Assembly: GCA_937973685.1 (NCBI GenBank)
Contig: CALJKJ010000042.1
Span: 20,796-84,795 of the forward strand
Length of the DNA stretch: 64,000 nucleotides
Reading direction: 5' to 3'
Source of the DNA: an uncultured Flavobacteriales bacterium
Lineage (GTDB): Bacteria; Bacteroidota; Bacteroidia; Flavobacteriales_D; Crocinitomicaceae
Positions 54,450 to 63,481 of the stretch are shown here, one piece after another. The notes beneath the pieces are model-generated. The model did no database searches and had not been told where the DNA came from. It was given only the letters and a program-made list of their open reading frames with translations. The position numbers and the translations under genes were made by a program. Numbering within the stretch: position 1 is the stretch's first letter; the number at the start of each line of letters is the position of its first letter.

Positions 54450-55901
54450 ATGAAACGAACAAAAATTGTTGATGTATTACGTGATCCAAAAATCGGAGAA
54501 ACGTATGTAGTAAAAGGTTGGGTGCGTGCATTCCGTAGTAATCGTTTTGTACAATTGAACGACGGTTCAACCATCAATAATTTACAAGGAGTAATCGACT
54601 TTGAACAATTCGACGAAACGACCTTGAAAAAAATCACAACCGCAGCAGCAGTAGGATTAACAGGAACACTGATTGCTTCTCAAGGAAGCGGACAAGCCGT
54701 TGAATTACAAGTTTCAAGCATCGAAATCATTGGCGAAGCACATCCAGATGACGTGCAAAAAACCGTCATGCAACCCAAAAAACACAGTTTGGAATTTTTA
54801 CGCGAGCAAGCACATTTACGCTTTCGTACCAATACCTTCAGTGCCGTTTTTCGCATTCGCCATGCAGTGAGTTTTGCCATTCACCAATTTTTTAATGACA
54901 AGGGATTTTATTACATCCACACGCCCATTATCACCGGTTCAGATGCAGAAGGAGCAGGCGAAATGTTCCGTGTAACAAACCTCGACGCAACGCAACCACC
55001 ATTAAACGAAGACGGAACAGTTAACTACAAAGAAGATTTCTTCGGGAAGCCCGTTAACTTAACCGTTTCGGGGCAATTAGAAGGTGAATTAGCAGCAACC
55101 GCTTTGGGAGCAATTTATACCTTTGGTCCAACGTTTCGTGCAGAAAACTCCAATACATCACGCCACTTGGCAGAGTTTTGGATGATCGAACCAGAAGTTG
55201 CATTCAACGACCTGAACGACAACATGGACTTAGCAGAAAACATGTTGCAATACATTTGTCAATACGTCATGGACAATTGCGCAGACGACTTGCAATTCTT
55301 GAACGACCGCGAAGCGCAAGAACAACAGTCAAAACCACAGAACGAACGCAACGAGCTCGGATTAATCGAGCGCTTGAAATTTGTCACACAAAATAATTTT
55401 CAACGCATTACTTACACCGAAGCAATCGACGTATTACGCAACTCCAATCACTACAAAAAGAAGAAATTCAACTACGACGTTACTTGGGGAACCGATTTGC
55501 AATCAGAACACGAGCGTTATTTGGTAGAAAAAGAATACAAACGCCCCGTTATCATCACCGATTATCCAGCATCATTTAAAGCATTTTACATGCGCGCAAA
55601 CGAAGGATGTGAACCAGGAAAAGAAACAGTAGCCGCAATGGACATTCTTTTCCCAGGAATCGGAGAAATGGTCGGTGGATCACAACGCGAAGAACGCTTG
55701 AGCGTGTTGCAAGAAAAATGCGCTGCATTTGGAATACACGAAGCAGACCTTTGGTGGTATTTAGATACACGCCGTTTTGGATCCGTTCCACATGCAGGAT
55801 TTGGTTTGGGATTTGAACGCATGATCATGTTCGTTACCGGGATGAGCAACATCCGTGATGTAATACCATTTCCAAGAACACCACAGAACGCAGAATTCTA
55901 A
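54450..55901 (+). CDS. asnS: Asparagine-tRNA ligase
   Basis: The 483-residue class II synthetase charges tRNA-Asn. The N-terminal OB-fold anticodon domain (about 15-110) contains VKGWVRAFRSNRFVQLNDG. The catalytic domain has GSDAEGAGEMFRVT, motif 2 FRAENSNTSRHLAEFWMIEPE-like at about 230-250, and motif 3 HAGFGLGFERMIMFVTG near the end. The insertion at about 270-300 is usual for bacterial AsnRS. It is closed by a strong terminator. Confidence 0.97.
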   Translation: MKRTKIVDVLRDPKIGETYVVKGWVRAFRSNRFVQLNDGSTINNLQGVIDFEQFDETTLKKITTAAAVGLTGTLIASQGSGQAVELQVSSIEIIGEAHPDDVQKTVMQPKKHSLEFLREQAHLRFRTNTFSAVFRIRHAVSFAIHQFFNDKGFYYIHTPIITGSDAEGAGEMFRVTNLDATQPPLNEDGTVNYKEDFFGKPVNLTVSGQLEGELAATALGAIYTFGPTFRAENSNTSRHLAEFWMIEPEVAFNDLNDNMDLAENMLQYICQYVMDNCADDLQFLNDREAQEQQSKPQNERNELGLIERLKFVTQNNFQRITYTEAIDVLRNSNHYKKKKFNYDVTWGTDLQSEHERYLVEKEYKRPVIITDYPASFKAFYMRANEGCEPGKETVAAMDILFPGIGEMVGGSQREERLSVLQEKCAAFGIHEADLWWYLDTRRFGSVPHAGFGLGFERMIMFVTGMSNIRDVIPFPRTPQNAEF

Positions 55902-55922
55902 CATTACACATTTCAAATAGAT

Positions 55923-55959
55923 AAAGGCTGAGTTGGTTGTACAATTCAGCCTTTTTTTT
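55923..55959 (+). terminator. Terminator of asnS
   Basis: AAAGGCTGAGTTG / CAATTCAGCCTTT pair with one G·U around a 6-nt loop, followed by a long T run. The repeat array starts immediately after it. Confidence 0.92.
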
Positions 55960-56068
55960 GTAACTATGTAAAAAGTGAGCAGGTATTAAAATAGTAACTA
56001 TGTAAAAATTAGTAAAAAGCTTTTTAGTAACTATGTAATTTTGTATATTTGTAGAAAAAGTAACTATG
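55960..56068 (+). repeat. Four phased direct repeats GTAACTATG
   Basis: Copies start at 55960, 55994, 56027 and 56060, that is at steps of 34, 33 and 33 bp, close to three helical turns. Copies 1 and 2 share 15 bp (GTAACTATGTAAAAA), copy 3 shares 12 bp and copy 4 shares 9 bp. The intervening sequence is not conserved. Copy 4 contains the ATG start of the ATPase, and copies 1-3 contain ATG immediately followed by TAA. The array probably binds a regulator, perhaps the ATPase itself. Confidence 0.85.
56044..56051 (+). promoter_or_regulatory. Promoter (-7 element) of the ATPase gene
   Basis: TATATTTG matches TAnnTTTG and lies between repeat copies 3 and 4. Transcription would start about 8 nt before the ATG, within or beside copy 4. 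Confidence 0.6.
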
Positions 56069-57742
56069 ATAACACGAAAACGTTTGGAAGATTTGCAGCA
56101 ATGGCGGTTACGAGCGGGCAGAAAGCCCCTGATAATTCGTGGTGCGCGACAAGTTGGGAAAACAACAATCGTGAATCAATTTGCGCAATCATTTGAACAA
56201 TACCTGTATTTGAATTTAGAAAAACAGCGTGATGCAAACTTTTTTCATAGTTACCAAGATGCAACCATCATCGCACAGCAATTATTTCTAGCATACGGTT
56301 TAGATTATACAAAACGCGAACAAACCTTGCTGTTCATCGATGAAATACAAGAAGTTCCCAGTGCAATAAACATGTTGCGTTACTTTTACGAAGAACTCCC
56401 CGAACTCCCCGTAATCGCAGCAGGAAGTATGCTTGAAACCTTACTAGGCAAACGATTAACATTTCCAGTAGGACGCGTATCCTACCTGATGCTCAGACCT
56501 TTGAGTTTCGAAGAAGTTTTTCGCGCACAAGCGACAACAGCACAACTTACAGCATACGAACAAGTACCCATTTCGCCAATAGCAGAAAACCTGTTGCACG
56601 AAAAATTTATCTTCTATGCATTTACAGGAGGTATGCCAGCTGTCATTCAAAACTATTTGGAAAACAAAGACATCACACAGTTGCAACCAATATTTGAAGA
56701 ACTGTTGGAATCCTACCTCGATGACGCAGAAAAATATGCGCAATCAAGCGAGCAACTCAATCAATTGCGTTTTGTAATCCAACAAATCGGAAAAGAAGCA
56801 GGAAGTCGCATCAGTTTTACCAATTTTGGAGGTCAAAATTACCCCGTAAAAAAAATAGCAGCACTTTTTTACTTACTCGAAAAGACACACTTGTGTCAGT
56901 TGATTTATCCCGTTGTGGGACAACAATTACCACTCGAAAAAGACAGTAAAAAAGCGCCACGCCTGCACATTTTGGACACCGGATTGATGAACTTTGTTGC
57001 CAACATTCAAATAGACGTTTTGAGAAGCGACGATTTGTGCAGCGTTTACAAAGGGAAAATGATCGAACATTTAATCGGTCAAGAATTGTTTTCAACCCTG
57101 CGTTATCCAAGTGAAACACCTAATTTTTGGGTACGTCAAAAACGAGGTTCGCAAGCAGAAATAGATTACTTATATCCCTTTGAAGGAAAACTTTATCCCG
57201 TTGAAGTGAAATCTGGAAAAAAAGGAACACTGAAATCATTGATGATTTACATGGAAACAGCACCCGTTACATGTGCCATTCGTATTTATGGTGGTAACTT
57301 TAGTGTCGACACACTCGAAATCGCAACTGGAACAACAATCCATTTACTGAACATTCCGTTTTTTCACACAACCAAAATAAACGAATACTTAACCTGGTTT
57401 TTCAACGACTACCAACAAACAGAAGAAAAATCGTCAAGTTTAGTCAGTGAACCAGCGGAAAAGTATTTGAAAAAAGGGAAGCAACCAGCGGAATTATCAA
57501 CACAAGTTCGAGTTGGAATATTGAAAGCCTGCGCAAAAGAAGCGAAAAGCGCCCGTTACCTATTGGAAACAATTCTCGGAGTAAGTTTTCAGACACACAA
57601 CAAACGCAAATTTATTCAGCCACTTTTAGCACAAGGCTATTTGGCACAAACGCAAACGGAAAATAAGAAAAGTAAATTGCAAACATATCAAATTACAGCA
57701 AAGGGAAAAACATTTTTAACCGAACAAACCAAACAGTCATAA
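56066..57742 (+). CDS. AAA+ ATPase (AAA_14/DUF4143 type) with C-terminal winged helix
   Basis: The 558-residue protein has Walker A GARQVGKTT (26-34) and Walker B LLFIDE (88-93). Sensor-like AAGSMLETLL and GGMPAVIQNYLE follow. A DUF4143 domain with a PD-(D/E)xK nuclease-like core is seen as EIDYLY (Asp367) and YPVEVKSGKKG (Glu380, Lys382). Beyond about residue 430, where most relatives end, it has an extension whose last 90 residues (KRKFIQPLLAQGYLAQTQ, then LQTYQITAKGK) resemble the RecG/Fic-type winged helix. Its cellular role is unknown. It begins inside the phased repeats and is probably an accessory gene. Confidence 0.85.
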   Translation: MITRKRLEDLQQWRLRAGRKPLIIRGARQVGKTTIVNQFAQSFEQYLYLNLEKQRDANFFHSYQDATIIAQQLFLAYGLDYTKREQTLLFIDEIQEVPSAINMLRYFYEELPELPVIAAGSMLETLLGKRLTFPVGRVSYLMLRPLSFEEVFRAQATTAQLTAYEQVPISPIAENLLHEKFIFYAFTGGMPAVIQNYLENKDITQLQPIFEELLESYLDDAEKYAQSSEQLNQLRFVIQQIGKEAGSRISFTNFGGQNYPVKKIAALFYLLEKTHLCQLIYPVVGQQLPLEKDSKKAPRLHILDTGLMNFVANIQIDVLRSDDLCSVYKGKMIEHLIGQELFSTLRYPSETPNFWVRQKRGSQAEIDYLYPFEGKLYPVEVKSGKKGTLKSLMIYMETAPVTCAIRIYGGNFSVDTLEIATGTTIHLLNIPFFHTTKINEYLTWFFNDYQQTEEKSSSLVSEPAEKYLKKGKQPAELSTQVRVGILKACAKEAKSARYLLETILGVSFQTHNKRKFIQPLLAQGYLAQTQTENKKSKLQTYQITAKGKTFLTEQTKQS

Positions 57743-57756
57743 AGGCTGTTTGTTTG
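57730..57756 (+). terminator. Weak terminator-like hairpin after the ATPase gene
   Basis: CAAACAG / CTGTTTG form a 7-bp stem around a 9-nt loop overlapping the stop codon, followed by TTTG only. Confidence 0.4.
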
Positions 57757-57790
57757 CTAATTATCGAACACATACAAGTACCTCAACAAT

Positions 57791-57809
57791 TATTTTTGCC
57801 GTATATTTG
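57791..57809 (+). promoter_or_regulatory. Candidate promoter(s) of rpoN
   Basis: Two TAnnTTTG matches lie close together, TATTTTTG (57791-57798) and TATATTTG (57802-57809), 38-49 bp before the ATG. Neither has a clear -33 element. Confidence 0.45.
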
Positions 57810-57846
57810 AAAAACATTTACAACACAAAACACTGAAAACCGTCCA

Positions 57847-59298
57847 ATGGCATTACGACAACACCTTGCACAAAAGCTAGAGCAGCGACTTTCACCGCAA
57901 CAAATTCAATTGATGAAGTTATTGCAAGTTCCAACTATGGAGCTCGATCAACGCATCAAACAAGAATTGGAGGAAAATCCCGCATTAGAAGAAGGAAAAG
58001 AAGAGCCCTTAGACGAATTCGACAATCAAGACGATGACTTTTCAGATGCGGATACTGATTTTGATACCGATTTTGAACTCAGCGATTATTTCGACGACGA
58101 TACACCCGATTACAAAACACAAGTCAACAATACTAGCAAAGACGAGGAAGAACGCGCAATTCCTTTATCCGTAGAAGCTTCATTTCAAGAAAAATTGACC
58201 GAACAACTGCATTTGTTGTACTTGGATGACACCCAATTCATCATCGCTGATACCATCATCGGGAACTTGGACGAGTCGGGTTATTTGAACCGTGATATCG
58301 AAGCAATCGTTGACGATTTAGCGTTTTCAGCCAACATTACCGTTACATCCGAAGAAGTCGAAACAGTGCTAAAACTAGTACAAGAACTCGATCCCGCAGG
58401 AATTGGCGCACGCGATTTGCGTGAATGTTTGCTCTTGCAAATCGAGCGGAAACAAGAGGGAAATATCACGTTGTTTACCGCGAAAAAAATCCTGCAAGAT
58501 CATTTTGAAGAATTTACCAAAAAACACTACGATAAAATTCAAAAAAAGCTTGAAATCGAAAACGAAGACCTAAAACAAGCAATTGATGCCATCATTAAAT
58601 TGAATCCCAAACCAGGCGGATCGATGAAAGAAGGCGCAAAAAGCCAACAACAAGTCATTCCCGATTTCATCATCAACGATTTGGAAGGCCGATTGGAATT
58701 AAGCCTCAACAGCCGCAATGCGCCCGAATTAAAGGTGAGCAAGGAATACGAACACTTGTTGCGCAGTTATTCGGAAGGAGCAAAAACATCGAAATCAGAC
58801 CGTGAAGCAGTTAGTTTTGTCAAAGCAAAATTAGACGGTGCACTTTGGTTTATTGACGCAATCAAACAACGTCAGCATACCTTACTTTCAACGATGGAAG
58901 CCATCATGAATTATCAGTTGGACTTTTTCCTATCTGGTGATGACACCAAGTTGAAACCAATGATTTTAAAAGACATCGCTGAAAAAGTTTCCCTCGATAT
59001 ATCGACCGTTTCGCGTGTTGCAAACAGCAAATATGTGCAAACAAGCTACGGTGTTTATTCGCTGAAATATTTCTTTTCGGAATCGCTTTCAACCGACTCT
59101 GGAGAAGAAGTCAGTACCCGTGAAGTGAAAAAAATTCTCTCCGACGCCATCGAAGCAGAAAACAAAGCAAAACCGTTGACGGATGAACATTTGGCAAAAT
59201 TATTAAACGACAAAGGCTACAACATTGCCCGCCGTACGATTGCTAAATACCGTGAACAGTTGAACATTCCCGTTGCACGTTTACGCAAAGAACTCTGA
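57847..59298 (+). CDS. rpoN: RNA polymerase sigma-54 factor
   Basis: The 483-residue protein has the glutamine-rich activator-interacting region I (LAQKLEQRLSPQQIQLMKLLQ) followed by an acidic region II (about 45-100). The core-binding region is about 105-330 and includes ELDPAGIGARDLRECLLLQ. The DNA-binding part has an HTH (about 370-410) and the RpoN box ARRTIAKYREQLNI near the C-terminus. It directs enhancer-dependent transcription. The next gene overlaps its stop (TGATG). Confidence 0.97.
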   Translation: MALRQHLAQKLEQRLSPQQIQLMKLLQVPTMELDQRIKQELEENPALEEGKEEPLDEFDNQDDDFSDADTDFDTDFELSDYFDDDTPDYKTQVNNTSKDEEERAIPLSVEASFQEKLTEQLHLLYLDDTQFIIADTIIGNLDESGYLNRDIEAIVDDLAFSANITVTSEEVETVLKLVQELDPAGIGARDLRECLLLQIERKQEGNITLFTAKKILQDHFEEFTKKHYDKIQKKLEIENEDLKQAIDAIIKLNPKPGGSMKEGAKSQQQVIPDFIINDLEGRLELSLNSRNAPELKVSKEYEHLLRSYSEGAKTSKSDREAVSFVKAKLDGALWFIDAIKQRQHTLLSTMEAIMNYQLDFFLSGDDTKLKPMILKDIAEKVSLDISTVSRVANSKYVQTSYGVYSLKYFFSESLSTDSGEEVSTREVKKILSDAIEAENKAKPLTDEHLAKLLNDKGYNIARRTIAKYREQLNIPVARLRKEL

Positions 59299-59957
59299 TG
59301 AAATTACTCGCAAAAATAACTTCGTGGGTGTTTTTACCTTTGTTTGCACCGGTGTATGTCGTGCTTATTTTTTTCTATCTCCCTGCAAACGAGCGTTTAG
59401 CTTCAGATAAACTATTGTTGCTCAACTTGAATCCCGATGCAAAATGGTTGATTATTAATTTATTTTTTGCCCTGTCATTTCTTGCCCCAGCCATCACATT
59501 ACTCGTGCTTTTTTTGCAAAAAAAAATAAGCACCATCATGCTAGCCGATCGAAAAGAACGCTTAATGCCTTCTATCTTGGTCAATGTGTATGCATTGTTG
59601 CTGTTACTCATTCTCTTTCGCTTATTACCAGTTGAAATGAGTGGTTACGCACTGTTGATAGGACTTTCTATTGGATCTTTTCTTGCTGTTTTCATTGCAA
59701 CAATTATCACAGCTTATTGGAAAATATCCCTGCATGCCGTCGGAATGGGAATATTGACGGGAGCCATTTTCATTTATTTTACACACTTGGACAACTATCC
59801 GATTTGGTTTATTCCCTTGCTTTTTCTCCTCAGCGGTATCGTTTTTGGAATGCGCATGGTGTTAAAAGCACATGATTTGTTGCAATTGTTTGCGGGATAT
59901 GTGTTAGGATTTTTAACGACAAGTTTGAGTATTCAACTACTATTTTATTCGCTATGA
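59298..59957 (+). CDS. Membrane protein, PAP2-like
   Basis: The 219-residue protein has six or more membrane segments. The pattern DRKERLMPS, then YWKISLHAVGMGILTG and late KAHDLLQLFAGYVLGF, resembles phosphatidic-acid-phosphatase (PAP2) folds with the KxxxxxxRP- and SGH-like positions altered. Catalytic competence is therefore doubtful. It overlaps rpoN by one base and the MBL gene by four (ATGA), so the three genes are translationally coupled. Confidence 0.7.
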   Translation: MKLLAKITSWVFLPLFAPVYVVLIFFYLPANERLASDKLLLLNLNPDAKWLIINLFFALSFLAPAITLLVLFLQKKISTIMLADRKERLMPSILVNVYALLLLLILFRLLPVEMSGYALLIGLSIGSFLAVFIATIITAYWKISLHAVGMGILTGAIFIYFTHLDNYPIWFIPLLFLLSGIVFGMRMVLKAHDLLQLFAGYVLGFLTTSLSIQLLFYSL

Positions 59958-60595
59958 AGGTAGAAACGTTCACTTTTAATGGTTTTCAAGAAAACACTTC
60001 AATTGTTTACACAGCAGAAAAAGATGCGGTCATCATTGATCCTGGTTGCTATGATCAGCACGAACAAGAAGCATTAGTTGACTTTATCACAAGCCACGAT
60101 TTAACCGTTCACGCTGTATTGAACACCCATTGTCACTTGGATCATATTTTTGGTAATGCCTTTTGTGTAGCAAAATACGGCGTTGATTTGTATGCCCACA
60201 AAGAAGAATTGTTCACCTTGGGATTGGCAGAGAAGTCCGCACAACTGTATGGTTTTCCAGGCTTTATTCCCTCACCTACACCAACCGTATTTATAGAAGA
60301 CAACGAAGAAATCCGTTTTGGAACATTAGCGTTTCAGGTGATTTTTGGTCCCGGCCACGCAGTTGGACATGTTGCATTTTATAACGCCCCGAACAAGCTT
60401 TTAATTGGTGGAGACATCCTCTTCAAAGGAAGTTTTGGCCGAACAGATTTGCCGGGGGGTTCGATGGAAATATTGAAAAAAACAATCCACGAACGCATGT
60501 TTACCTTACCAGAAGACACGGTTGTTTATCCCGGGCACGGGCCTACGACAACCATCGGCGAAGAAAAAATTCACAATTATATTTGGCAGTTTTAA
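59954..60595 (+). CDS. MBL-fold hydrolase, glyoxalase II-like
   Basis: The 213-residue metallo-beta-lactamase-fold protein has the metal motif THCHLDH (58-64), later GPGHAVGH and GGDILFKGSFGRTDLPGG, and the final YPGHGPTTTIG. This is the compact glyoxalase II/YcbL-like type, a thioester hydrolase by family knowledge. It is the last gene of the rpoN operon and is closed by a shared terminator. Confidence 0.93.
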   Translation: MKVETFTFNGFQENTSIVYTAEKDAVIIDPGCYDQHEQEALVDFITSHDLTVHAVLNTHCHLDHIFGNAFCVAKYGVDLYAHKEELFTLGLAEKSAQLYGFPGFIPSPTPTVFIEDNEEIRFGTLAFQVIFGPGHAVGHVAFYNAPNKLLIGGDILFKGSFGRTDLPGGSMEILKKTIHERMFTLPEDTVVYPGHGPTTTIGEEKIHNYIWQF

Positions 60596-60601
60596 CCAAA
60601 A

Positions 60602-60637
60602 AAAAGCGACCTCAATGAAGTCGCTTTTCTTTTTTTA
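60602..60637. terminator. Bidirectional terminator between MBL gene and der
   Basis: AAAAGCGAC / GTCGCTTTT form a 9-bp stem with a 9-nt loop. T runs on the plus side and an A run on the left serve both convergent operons. Confidence 0.88.
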
Positions 60638-61945
60638 TTTCTTTCTAAAGAATATTCTTGTTGGAACCCCTTCAAAATTGAACTCTTGGCGCAATCTGTT
60701 TTCTAAAAAGCGTTTGTAAGAATCCGGAATGTATTGAGGAAGGTTACAGAAGAATGCAAAGGCAGGAGCATGTGTTGGCAACTGTTGCACATATTTAATT
60801 TTAACGTATTTACCTTTCAATGATGGCGGAGGATTGCTTTCAATAATCGGCAACATGACATCGTTTAAAACAGACGTTGAGATCTTTTTAATACGGTGTT
60901 CGTGCACTTCCATTGCTTTTTCCAATGCCTTGTGAATACGTTGTTTGGTTAAAACCGACGTAAACAAGATCGGAACATCGTTGTACGGAGCAAGATCATT
61001 ACGTAATTTCGCTTCGTATTCCACGCTCGTCATGGTGTCTTTTTCGACCAAATCCCATTTGTTTACCAAGACAACCACACCTTTGTGGTTCTTCTCAATC
61101 ATGTAATAAATGGTCAAATCTTGTTTTTGAATTCCTTCGGTTGCATCGATCATAAAGATACAGATGTCCGAATTTTCAATAGTACGCACCGAACGCAATA
61201 CCGAGTAATATTCGATGTCCTCGGTTACTTTTGCTTTTTTACGAATTCCAGCGGTATCGATCAACATGAAGTCGAACCCAAAAGCCTTGTAACGTGTATT
61301 GATAGAATCGCGTGTTGTGCCCGAAATATTGGTGACAATGTTACGGTCTTCACCAGTTAAGGCATTGATTAATGACGATTTTCCAACATTTGGTTTTCCA
61401 ACGACTGCAATGCGTGGTAAATTTTCTTCTTCTTCACCGCGTGGATCTTCTTTATCGAAAAACTTCACTGCTTCGTCCAAGATTTCTCCTGTTCCAGAGC
61501 CATTCGCTGCTGATAAATCAAAGACATCACCTAGGCCAAACGACCAGAATTCGCTCGATAAACCAACGCGATCATTGTTATCCACTTTATTGGCAATGAC
61601 CAATACTTTCTTTTTTGTTTTGCGCAACAGTCGTGCAACAGTTTCATCCAAATCGACGATACCCGTTGTTGCGTCCACTACAAATAAAATGATTGTTGCT
61701 TCTTCGATTGCGATTTCGACTTGTTTTCTGATTTCGCCTTCGAAAATATCATCGGAGCCATGAACATATCCACCTGTATCGATGACAGAGAACGGAATCC
61801 CGTTCCATTCACCACGACCATAAATTCGGTCACGTGTTACTCCGCTAATTTCTTTTACAATCGCATGATTTGATTCAGTTAAACGATTGAATAATGTTGA
61901 TTTCCCTACATTTGGTCGGCCAACGATGGCAATAATATTTCCCAT
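60635..61945 (-). CDS. der: Ribosome-assembly GTPase Der (EngA)
   Basis: The 436-residue protein has two tandem GTPase domains, with G1 motifs GRPNVGKST (9-17) and GKPNVGKSS (183-191), DTGG and DTAG G3 motifs, and NKVD and NKWD G4 motifs. A C-terminal KH-like domain (about 355-436) follows. Der acts in 50S subunit assembly. It lies 66 bp downstream of era on the same strand. Confidence 0.98.
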   Translation of the reverse strand: MGNIIAIVGRPNVGKSTLFNRLTESNHAIVKEISGVTRDRIYGRGEWNGIPFSVIDTGGYVHGSDDIFEGEIRKQVEIAIEEATIILFVVDATTGIVDLDETVARLLRKTKKKVLVIANKVDNNDRVGLSSEFWSFGLGDVFDLSAANGSGTGEILDEAVKFFDKEDPRGEEEENLPRIAVVGKPNVGKSSLINALTGEDRNIVTNISGTTRDSINTRYKAFGFDFMLIDTAGIRKKAKVTEDIEYYSVLRSVRTIENSDICIFMIDATEGIQKQDLTIYYMIEKNHKGVVVLVNKWDLVEKDTMTSVEYEAKLRNDLAPYNDVPILFTSVLTKQRIHKALEKAMEVHEHRIKKISTSVLNDVMLPIIESNPPPSLKGKYVKIKYVQQLPTHAPAFAFFCNLPQYIPDSYKRFLENRLRQEFNFEGVPTRIFFRKK

Positions 61946-62011
61946 TTTATTTTAATTTGACGTACTTCCCAGCACTACTTTTGATATACTTATTCTGTGG
62001 TTACGAACGAA

Positions 62012-62887
62012 TCAATAACCGTATTTTTTTAATTTTTGTTCGCTTGCACGCCAGTCTTTATCGACTTTTACAAACGTTTCTAAAAATATTTTTTGTCCAA
62101 TAAACGCTTCCATGTCCAAGCGTGACTCGCGTCCGATTCGCTTCAACATTTCACCTTTTTTACCAATCAAAATTCCTTTTTGTGAATCGCGTTCCACAAT
62201 TATCAACGCACGTATATGGGTGATGTTATCGCCTTCTTCGTACGATTCGATCTCCACTTGACACGCATACGGAACTTCTTTGTCGCAATGCAAGAATATT
62301 TTTTCGCGGATCATTTCGGCTACGAAGAAACGCATTGGTCTGTCCGACAATTCTTCTTTATCAAAATACGCTGGACCTTCGGGTGCTAATTCTAAAATGC
62401 GGTCCCAAATACGATCGATGTTGAATTTGTGTAACGCTGAAACAGGAATAATTTCTGCATTGGGTACTTTTTCTTGCCAATAAGCGCGACGTGCAACCAC
62501 TTTTTCCTGATCGGCCAAGTCGATTTTATTGATAATCAACAACACTGGAATTTTCAATTTAATGATGCGTTCCAACGTTTCTTTGTGATTCATTTCCGTT
62601 TCGTGCATGTCGGTAATGAAGAGCAAAATATCGGCATCTTTGAACGATGCTTCAACGTAACTCATCATCGCTTCGTGCAATTTATAAGAAGCATTCACTA
62701 CACCTGGCGTATCGGAGAACACAATTTGGTGATCATCACCGTTTACCAATCCGTGAATACGGTGACGCGTTGTTTGTGCTTTTGAGGTAACAATTGATAA
62801 TTTTTCGCCCACTAATCCATTCATTAGCGTTGACTTACCAACATTTGGACTACCAACGATATTTACAAAAGCAGATTTGTGAGACAT
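62012..62887 (-). CDS. era: Ribosome-assembly GTPase Era
   Basis: The 291-residue protein has G1 GSPNVGKST (12-20), the switch segment TTRHRIHG, G3 DTPG, G4 NKID and a C-terminal KH domain with VERDSQKGILIGKKGEMLKRIG. Era binds the 3' end of 16S rRNA during 30S maturation. The order era-der is common in Bacteroidota. A TATCTTTG promoter element lies upstream. Confidence 0.98.
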   Translation of the reverse strand: MSHKSAFVNIVGSPNVGKSTLMNGLVGEKLSIVTSKAQTTRHRIHGLVNGDDHQIVFSDTPGVVNASYKLHEAMMSYVEASFKDADILLFITDMHETEMNHKETLERIIKLKIPVLLIINKIDLADQEKVVARRAYWQEKVPNAEIIPVSALHKFNIDRIWDRILELAPEGPAYFDKEELSDRPMRFFVAEMIREKIFLHCDKEVPYACQVEIESYEEGDNITHIRALIIVERDSQKGILIGKKGEMLKRIGRESRLDMEAFIGQKIFLETFVKVDKDWRASEQKLKKYGY

Positions 62888-62905
62888 ATAATTTTGAATT
62901 TAGTG

Positions 62906-62913
62906 CAAAGATA
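62906..62913 (-). promoter_or_regulatory. Promoter (-7 element) of era-der
   Basis: The reverse strand reads TATCTTTG, 18 bp upstream of the era ATG. No clear -33 TTTG is visible. Confidence 0.55.
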
Positions 62914-63015
62914 CGGTTCTTTTTTTTATTGGGTGTCTCCCCGCATTGATTGGACTGTTTAATTGTGATTTAATTGGGGTTTTCACATTTTTTATCACCT
63001 AAAAACACGTTGTGA

Positions 63016-63046
63016 CTTGCGAAACAAGAAAAAATGCGTATCTTTG
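63016..63046 (+). promoter_or_regulatory. Promoter of tRNA-fMet
   Basis: CTTG (63016-63019), 19 bp and TATCTTTG (63039-63046) match the consensus closely. Transcription would start about 55 nt before the mature tRNA. Confidence 0.75.
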
Positions 63047-63107
63047 TACCACAATTATCAGAAACGTCTGATCAAAACATTGAAATAGCAATCTATTAAC
63101 GATATAT

Positions 63108-63180
<73 letters not shown>

Positions 63181-63480
63181 CAAAGTTAAAACCTGAGTCA
63201 TATGGCTCAGGTTTTTTTTGTTTTATATTTAATCAAGCCGAAGAGTTGAATTAAGGATATAGGTATAAAAAGGTTGCGTAGCAAATTGGTTTTCCTTGTT
63301 AATCCAAATAACGTACATCCGAAATGAAGCTTTTTTATTCTCAAAAATGTAGAATAAAGAAATGTCAAAAATTCAAATAAAAAAGTAATTTATATTTTTC
63401 AGATTATATTTTTCAATAATCTTTTTTATTTTACAATAATGTAAAGTATATTTGTCATTAAGAAAAGTAAACTTGTCACT
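63181..63480. other. Intergenic region after tRNA-fMet (300 bp)
   Basis: Apart from the tRNA terminator and the promoter/repeat region at its right end, I see no gene here. The sequence is strongly AT-rich and without clear open frames. Confidence 0.5.
63188..63219 (+). terminator. Terminator of tRNA-fMet
   Basis: AAAACCTGAG pairs with CTCAGGTTTT around a CATATG-containing loop, followed by T8. Confidence 0.9.
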
Positions 63481-63481
63481 A
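63444..63481 (+). promoter_or_regulatory. Two phased 17-bp direct repeats over promoter and start codon
   Basis: AAGTATATTTGTCATTA (63444-63460) and AAGTAAACTTGTCACTA (63465-63481) agree at 14 of 17 positions with a 21-bp period (two helical turns). The first contains the TATATTTG promoter element (63447-63454) and the second runs into the ATG at 63481. They look like tandem operators for the XRE regulator encoded downstream. Confidence 0.6.

Noticed and set aside
55960..56068. Repeat array as a CRISPR
   Set aside because: The conserved cores are only 9-15 bp, there are four copies, the last overlaps a start codon and no cas gene is near.
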